9,565 nt of DNA from Pseudomonadota bacterium (lineage in GTDB: Bacteria; Desulfobacterota; Desulfarculia; Desulfarculales; JAHJDS01): the NCBI GenBank assembly GCA_018812395.1, contig JAHJDS010000578.1, positions 1 through 9,565 of the forward strand, in the 5' to 3' direction. The position numbers and the translations under genes were made by a program. Each line of letters opens with the position of its first letter. The first letter of the stretch is position 1. The notes beneath the pieces were generated by a model. The model made no database searches. It was not told the origin of the DNA and worked only from the letters and a program-made list of their open reading frames with translations. This document shows, in pieces, positions 6,335 through 9,565 of this stretch.

Positions 6335-6527
6335 GACGAAATGAACGGACGTGACAGTTTACTCCAATGAAAATGCGCACACCCCGGACAGGTAAACGAA
6401 AAGCCGTACCAACGCCAAAAGGCTGGATCGGCCCGCCCCCGCCCGGGGCCATGGGCCAGTCAATATCCCTCCCTGGACCGCCGACCGAGGGAATCCGCCT
6501 GGAGTGGCCGCCGAATTCAAAGTCCGG

Positions 6528-6557
6528 CTGACCGGGCCGAACCGGGTGTGCTAGAAT
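6528..6557 (+). promoter_or_regulatory. extended -10 promoter of the metallopeptidase gene
   Basis: TGCTAGAAT (6549-6557) is an extended -10: TG, one base, then TAGAAT (5 of 6). CTGACC (6528-6533) lies 18 bases upstream as a weak -35. An AT-rich leader and GAGGGG before ATG 6604 follow. Confidence 0.5.
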
Positions 6558-6603
6558 AATATATTAATCCCTGCGTGTTTAATTATATGAGGGGCACGTC
6601 GTC

Positions 6604-8001
6604 ATGAAGTCTTGGATTGTCTTATTGGCCGGGCTTCTGGTGGTCATACCCACGCCGGGCTTTGCCGCCACCGCCCGCTGCCCCGGATACAGCGTCATCG
6701 TGCGGGGCACCAACCCCCGGGCCGCGGGCGGTACCAGTTACACCGAGATCGTCCACCTCCGCAAGGTCAGCGGCGGACCGGGCTACAACGGCAAGTGGAA
6801 AATCACGAAGTTCATCCAGATCATAGTCTACCCCTGGCCGATGCGGATGAGCCTGACCACCCGGAGCCGGGTGAAGCTGGGCTACGGCATGACCATGGAC
6901 TGCGTGGCCGTGATCGGCGGCAACCGGGTGGTCAGCAACTGCACCTCGGCCACGGCCTACCTCGACGTCCGGCGCAACCGGGTCGGCTTCATCAAGACCA
7001 ACATCTGGATCGGCCGCATCGCCGGCAACCGGATGAGTTTCAAGTTCCACACCCAAAACCCCTACGAGCCGGTGGTCTCGGGGATGATCCGCCGCGGCGG
7101 CTCGACCACCATCCGGCTCAGCATCCTTTCTCCCATAAACAACAAGCGCATTTCGTTCAACAAGGCCTCGACCGGCGTGTTGAAACTGGACCTCGAGGCC
7201 AGGGTCCACCCGGCCAAATACCGCAACCAGATCAAGTGGACCATCCCCCAAATCAGCGGCTCCCGGCGGGTGGTCACCCCGGCCGGCGCCACGGGACCGC
7301 GCATCCAGGTCCGCTACTACGGCCTGCCGCGATACAACTCCGAGTTCGGGCCAAAGACGGTCCGGGCCGAGGTCCAGGCCGAGGGGTGCGACGTGTCCGA
7401 CACCCGGACGGTCAAGTTCTTCTTCGCCCTGACCGGTCGCAACAACCCGGGCCGCCGTTATCCCAACTGGTTCTACTACTGGATGCAGACCCCGGCCGCC
7501 CGGCCCCACGGCCAGCGGGTGCGCATCGAGTACGGCGCCCGGAACTTCAACATGTGCCGCTACGCCAACGTCCCGGCCCAGTACACCCCCGCCCACGCCT
7601 ACAAGACCATCCACATCTGCGATCTGCTCAAACTGGGCAGCCGGTTCAAGCTGGTCTACCCACGCATCCACCGCACCTGGACGCCCATGTACAAGGGCAT
7701 GCAGACGACCCACTACATCGACACCTTTGCCGTGGCCGTGATCCACGAGTTCTTTCACTGGCGGGTTTATCATAACTGGAAGCGGGGCCGGACCTTCACC
7801 GACGCCGACAACGACGGCGTGCCCGATCACCTCGAGCCGGGCCTGCAGCTAAGGGCCGACCGGCAGCAGACCTACCTGCCGGTCACCTTGAGTCGCATCC
7901 AGTACGACGAGGAATGGCTGGCCTACGAGACCATGCGCAACTACCAGCCCGGGACCTACAAGAAGTACGACTGGGCCGCGCCGGGCAGCCAGTGGCCGTA
8001 G
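6604..8001 (+). CDS. exported putative zinc metallopeptidase with Ig-like region and calcium-type loop
   Basis: 465 residues. Residues 1-21 are a Sec signal peptide (IVLLAGLLVVIPTPGFA-A). Residues 25-165 are beta-rich with cysteines at 26, 100 and 113. Residues 172-276 look like an Ig-like or other beta-sandwich module (TGVLKLDLEARVHP, KWTIPQISG, GPKTVRAEVQAEGCDVSDTR). The segment NNPGRRYPNWFYYW (280-293) begins the C-terminal domain. That domain holds HEFFH (381-385), matching the HExxH zinc site of metallopeptidases. DADNDGVPDHLE (400-411) follows, resembling the calcium-binding loop of dockerin or thrombospondin type-3 repeats. DEEWLAYE (435-442) offers a glutamate as possible third zinc ligand, as in gluzincins. 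I know no characterised family with this arrangement; peptidase activity is inferred only from HExxH. It is probably periplasmic or secreted. A lipoprotein gene follows after 160 bases on the same strand. Confidence 0.85.
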   Translation: MKSWIVLLAGLLVVIPTPGFAATARCPGYSVIVRGTNPRAAGGTSYTEIVHLRKVSGGPGYNGKWKITKFIQIIVYPWPMRMSLTTRSRVKLGYGMTMDCVAVIGGNRVVSNCTSATAYLDVRRNRVGFIKTNIWIGRIAGNRMSFKFHTQNPYEPVVSGMIRRGGSTTIRLSILSPINNKRISFNKASTGVLKLDLEARVHPAKYRNQIKWTIPQISGSRRVVTPAGATGPRIQVRYYGLPRYNSEFGPKTVRAEVQAEGCDVSDTRTVKFFFALTGRNNPGRRYPNWFYYWMQTPAARPHGQRVRIEYGARNFNMCRYANVPAQYTPAHAYKTIHICDLLKLGSRFKLVYPRIHRTWTPMYKGMQTTHYIDTFAVAVIHEFFHWRVYHNWKRGRTFTDADNDGVPDHLEPGLQLRADRQQTYLPVTLSRIQYDEEWLAYETMRNYQPGTYKKYDWAAPGSQWP

Positions 8002-8161
8002 GGCGGGATAGGCCGGCGTGACAAGGCTTTTTTTTAAAGGCCGACTGTGGTAGCTTGGTCCGACGAGAGCCGGGGGTCTTACAGACGACCCTTCTTCAAA
8101 ACAAGTTGGCCCCTGGCGGTCTGATCGCCGGCCGGGGGCGGGGTGATTCGAGGAGGTAGCG
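8002..8161 (+). other. spacer between the metallopeptidase and lipoprotein genes
   Basis: Contains GGC followed by eight T (8025-8035), preceded by only a weak possible stem with GCCGGC. It could be a poor terminator. A strong ribosome site, GAGGAGG, lies six bases before ATG 8162. Co-transcription of the two genes is possible but unproven. Confidence 0.4.
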
Positions 8162-8650
8162 ATGAGGACAAGAGGGGTTGGTCTGGCGGTCCTGGTGATA
8201 TTGTTGATGGGACTCGGGGCCTGCAAGGGCGTGACGACCGCACTGGAGGTGCCCCTGCCCCAAGGCCAGGTGGAACTGAACACCATGCCCATCGAGCAGG
8301 GCTGGTGCGGCGTGGCCTGGGGCGCGACCATGGGACAGTTCAAGAAGCGGTATCCCCGCTATCACGTCTACGGGGCCTCGACCAGTTACAACTACGGCAG
8401 CGGGATGGGGGCCCAGCGCTGGCTGGGCTACGAGTGGATGGCCACCTACAACTTCAACGAAAACAAGCTTCTGAGGAGCGTGGACCTGCTGTGCCGCAAC
8501 TGCAACGCCATGGAGGCGGCTTCGGTCCTGACCAGGAAATACGGATACCCCACCGGGGGAACCACCACCTGGAAGAAGGGTGACGTGAAGATTCAGATCA
8601 TGGGCACCCAGTGGGGCCGCGTCCGGGTCAGCCACAAAAAGTTCAAGTAA
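8162..8650 (+). CDS. small putative outer-membrane or periplasmic lipoprotein
   Basis: 162 residues with a lipoprotein signal peptide: basic MRTRG, hydrophobic LAVLVILLMGL, then the lipobox LGAC with C21 as the predicted lipid-modified residue. The residue after C21 is K, not D, so retention at the inner membrane is not favoured. The mature part has WCGVAWGATMGQFKKRYPRY (48-67), a pattern seen in small periplasmic proteins where W-G-x-x-x corresponds to a short strand and helix repeat. CRNCNAMEAASVLTRKYGYP (111-130) and the ending VKIQIMGTQWGRVRVSHKKF follow. Three further cysteines (49, 111, 114) could form a disulfide. I do not recognise a named family. It is the last gene of its transcription unit, closed by a strong terminator at 8669, and may be transcribed with the upstream metallopeptidase, so a shared envelope role is conceivable but only inferred. 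Confidence 0.85.
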   Translation: MRTRGVGLAVLVILLMGLGACKGVTTALEVPLPQGQVELNTMPIEQGWCGVAWGATMGQFKKRYPRYHVYGASTSYNYGSGMGAQRWLGYEWMATYNFNENKLLRSVDLLCRNCNAMEAASVLTRKYGYPTGGTTTWKKGDVKIQIMGTQWGRVRVSHKKFK

Positions 8651-8668
8651 ATCAAGCCGAATAATCAA

Positions 8669-8703
8669 GACGGTCCGGCCATCGCGGCCGGGCCGTCTCT
8701 TGT
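8669..8703 (+). terminator. intrinsic-type terminator after the lipoprotein gene
   Basis: Arms GACGGTCCGGCC (8669-8680) and GGCCGGGCCGTC (8686-8697) pair over 12 positions with one G-T pair around the loop ATCGC, then TCTTGT. It lies 18 bases past the stop codon. The stem is strong and the T-run short. Confidence 0.75.
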
Positions 8704-9110
8704 GGCAGTGGCCACTCTTGCTTCGCGACTAACGATGGGCAAGGCTTTTTGTTGGTCGTACGCGCTTGCCGCCTCACTACGTTCCGGCTACCCCGGGTAA
8801 GGCCATCACCCTTGTCCTCAGCACTTGGCGAGTCGATGTCGGGGGGGGCCCCACCAAGTTCCGGGTGGCCCAGGCAGCTTGCTGTCTGGGTGCCGCAGGC
8901 ACAAGAAGATCGGCCGAGCAATCTAAAGAGAAGATAATAGGAATAAGATCGTCTATCGATCTGGGGCCTTCTGCCAGCCCCCAGACCCCCAAGGCCCAGA
9001 GGGGGTGGCTGGCGCCACAGGCATGACCGAGGTTTGGGCGCGGTAAGGCTGACGTTTTACCGCGAGCTTGAGCGAATTACGCCCGTGCGGCGTCGCACTG
9101 GCGAGGCCCC
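8702..9110. repeat. composite degenerate intergenic repeat block, copy B
   Basis: Holds the same modules as 2457-2850, in the same order: hairpin GTGGC-AGTG-GCCAC (8702-8715) then TGCTTCGCGAC (8719-8729); CGCGCTTGCCGCCTC (8761-8775) and TTCCGGCT (8782-8789); GGTGGC (8864-8869) opening a hairpin; and GCGAATTACGCC (9072-9083) with palindrome GTGCG-GCGT-CGCAC (9085-9098) and TGG. An extra hairpin GTGGC-TGGC-GCCAC followed by AGGCATG (about 9006-9024) matches the CCACAGGCATG at 2495-2505. Open frames here (8766-9026, 8652-8921) look like translated repeat, with no recognisable protein features. Confidence 0.7.
8869..8890. repeat. hairpin with GGTGGC left flank (copy B)
   Basis: Arms CCCAGGCAG (8869-8877) and CTGTCTGGG (8882-8890) pair over nine positions with one G-T pair around CTTG. 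A second small hairpin, GTGCC-GCA-GGCAC, follows directly (8890-8902). Confidence 0.7.
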
Positions 9111-9126
9111 TTTGGAATCCCCCGCC

Positions 9127-9153
9127 ACTTAGGGGAAACTGTTTCCCCTAAGT
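9127..9153. repeat. perfect 12-base-pair palindrome with 3-base loop
   Basis: ACTTAGGGGAAA (9127-9138), CTG, TTTCCCCTAAGT (9142-9153). No T-run follows, so it is not an ordinary terminator. It could be a protein-binding site, a transposon-derived end or a repeat hairpin. Confidence 0.75.
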
Positions 9154-9298
9154 ACCCCTCACGGTCGAGCAACTGTGCTCACCCCAACCAAGTCAACCGT
9201 TGTCCCGGCTTCAATGAGGAAGCGCGGACGAAAAGTGGTCGGCCGCGCCGCACGGCCGCCGGGCCGCCCCGCGACTCCGGCGGCCTCACCTTTTATAT

Positions 9299-9321
9299 CC
9301 GTTCCGCCGAAGGCGGAACGG
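9299..9321. repeat. perfect 10-base-pair palindrome with 3-base loop
   Basis: CCGTTCCGCC (9299-9308), GAA, GGCGGAACGG (9312-9321). A flanking T-A pair extends it to 11. AT-rich DNA (TTTTATAT) precedes it, but neither strand shows a following T-run of useful length. Confidence 0.75.
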
Positions 9322-9537
9322 AACATCAGACCGGCTTCCCCAGCGGCGCAATTCCTCTTTATCGCGCCGCGCGGTTGTTGTGGCGCCCTCGTGGGAGCAC
9401 TGCACCGCTATACGTCGGGGCAAAATCATCCTTGTTTCGTGGGTTCTTAGGTGTAATTGCTAAAGAGGTTGTTCACACGGTTCCAAGCATGGAGACTGGT
9501 GATTGACAAAGTCATCAGCTCGAACTTGGAGGGCCGC

Positions 9538-9565
9538 ATGAACAACCACCATTACAATGCCAGAA
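9538..9565 (+). CDS. start of a gene running off the right edge
   Basis: ATG at 9538 follows GGAGG with six bases between, a strong ribosome site, and opens a frame reading MNNHHYNAR to the window edge. Only nine codons are present, so no product can be assigned. Confidence 0.45.

Larger units (their letters stand above)
6278..6603. other. divergent promoter region between the FGE-like and metallopeptidase genes
   Basis: 326 bases without a convincing gene, holding putative promoters for both flanking genes and a very G+C-rich middle (about 6430-6540) with overlapping short palindromes around GCCCGGGGCC. No RNA gene or long repeat is recognised. Confidence 0.55.
9111..9537. other. gene-free stretch with palindromes before the last gene
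   Basis: No gene is supported here. It contains the two long perfect hairpins listed separately, a small one, GAGCA-ACTG-TGCTC (9167-9180), and a loose pairing GCGGCGC...GCGCCGC around 9344-9371. The frame at 9175-9450 is rich in R, P and A and starts and ends in hairpin-rich DNA, so I take it as spurious. The right end (9440-9537) is AT-richer and probably holds the promoter of the next gene, though no clear one is seen. Confidence 0.5.

Noticed and set aside
6622..7830. 402-codon minus-strand frame opposite the metallopeptidase gene
   Set aside because: Rich in V, G, D, A and H, as expected of an antisense frame in G+C-rich DNA; the plus strand has a signal peptide, ribosome site and HExxH motif.
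8011..8036. Terminator after the metallopeptidase gene
   Set aside because: Eight T are present but the stem before them is only about three pairs.
8766..9026. Plus-strand frame in repeat block B
   Set aside because: Spans repeat hairpins, lacks a ribosome site, and its sequence reads as translated repeat.
1..9565. CRISPR arrays, tRNA or rRNA genes, defence or retron-type systems
   Set aside because: No regularly spaced repeats, no tRNA cloverleaf and no reverse transcriptase, nuclease or toxin-antitoxin pair was seen on either strand.

Overview
The window is G+C-rich DNA from a Gram-negative bacterium. It has strong Shine-Dalgarno sites, Sec and lipoprotein signal peptides, and an HD-GYP signalling protein. 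The gene mix (HD-GYP, HD-type dNTPase, FGE-like domain protein, secreted Ig-like/HExxH protein, IS1380-type transposase tail) would suit a Desulfobacterota (former Deltaproteobacteria) chromosome. That placement is an impression from protein style, not a database result. About two thirds of the window codes for protein; the rest is unusually rich in intergenic hairpins and degenerate repeats.

Layout. Positions 1-849 (minus) hold the N-terminal 283 codons of an HD-GYP cyclic-di-GMP phosphodiesterase-like protein that runs off the left edge, with a near-consensus promoter upstream. Positions 1248-2456 (minus) hold a dGTPase-like HD phosphohydrolase. Positions 2457-2945 have no gene; they hold repeats and hairpins and then the promoter of a trans-sulfuration enzyme gene at 2946-4094 (plus). 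Positions 4095-4653 carry the C-terminal relic of an IS1380-type transposase, followed by an AT-rich gene for a small exported protein (4654-5163, plus) that looks foreign. After a repeat-bearing spacer with a very long hairpin comes an exported FGE-sulfatase (SUMF1-like) domain protein (5378-6277, minus). Divergent from it is a large exported putative zinc metallopeptidase (6604-8001, plus), followed by a small lipoprotein gene (8162-8650, plus) with a clear terminator. The last 900 bases are noncoding, dense in repeats and palindromes, and end with the start of a further gene at 9538.

How the genes relate. No multi-gene operon is visible; most genes have their own promoter region and face different ways. 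The left part is housekeeping or regulatory (c-di-GMP turnover, nucleotide pools, sulfur amino acids). The part from 4654 to 8650 is four consecutive genes for exported or lipid-anchored proteins, probably an envelope or accessory region.

The most unusual signal is noncoding. The intergenic blocks near 2457-2850 and 8702-9110 share the same short modules in the same order with nearly the same spacing, and a third spacer (5192-5246) holds one of these modules. This points to a degenerate composite intergenic repeat family.
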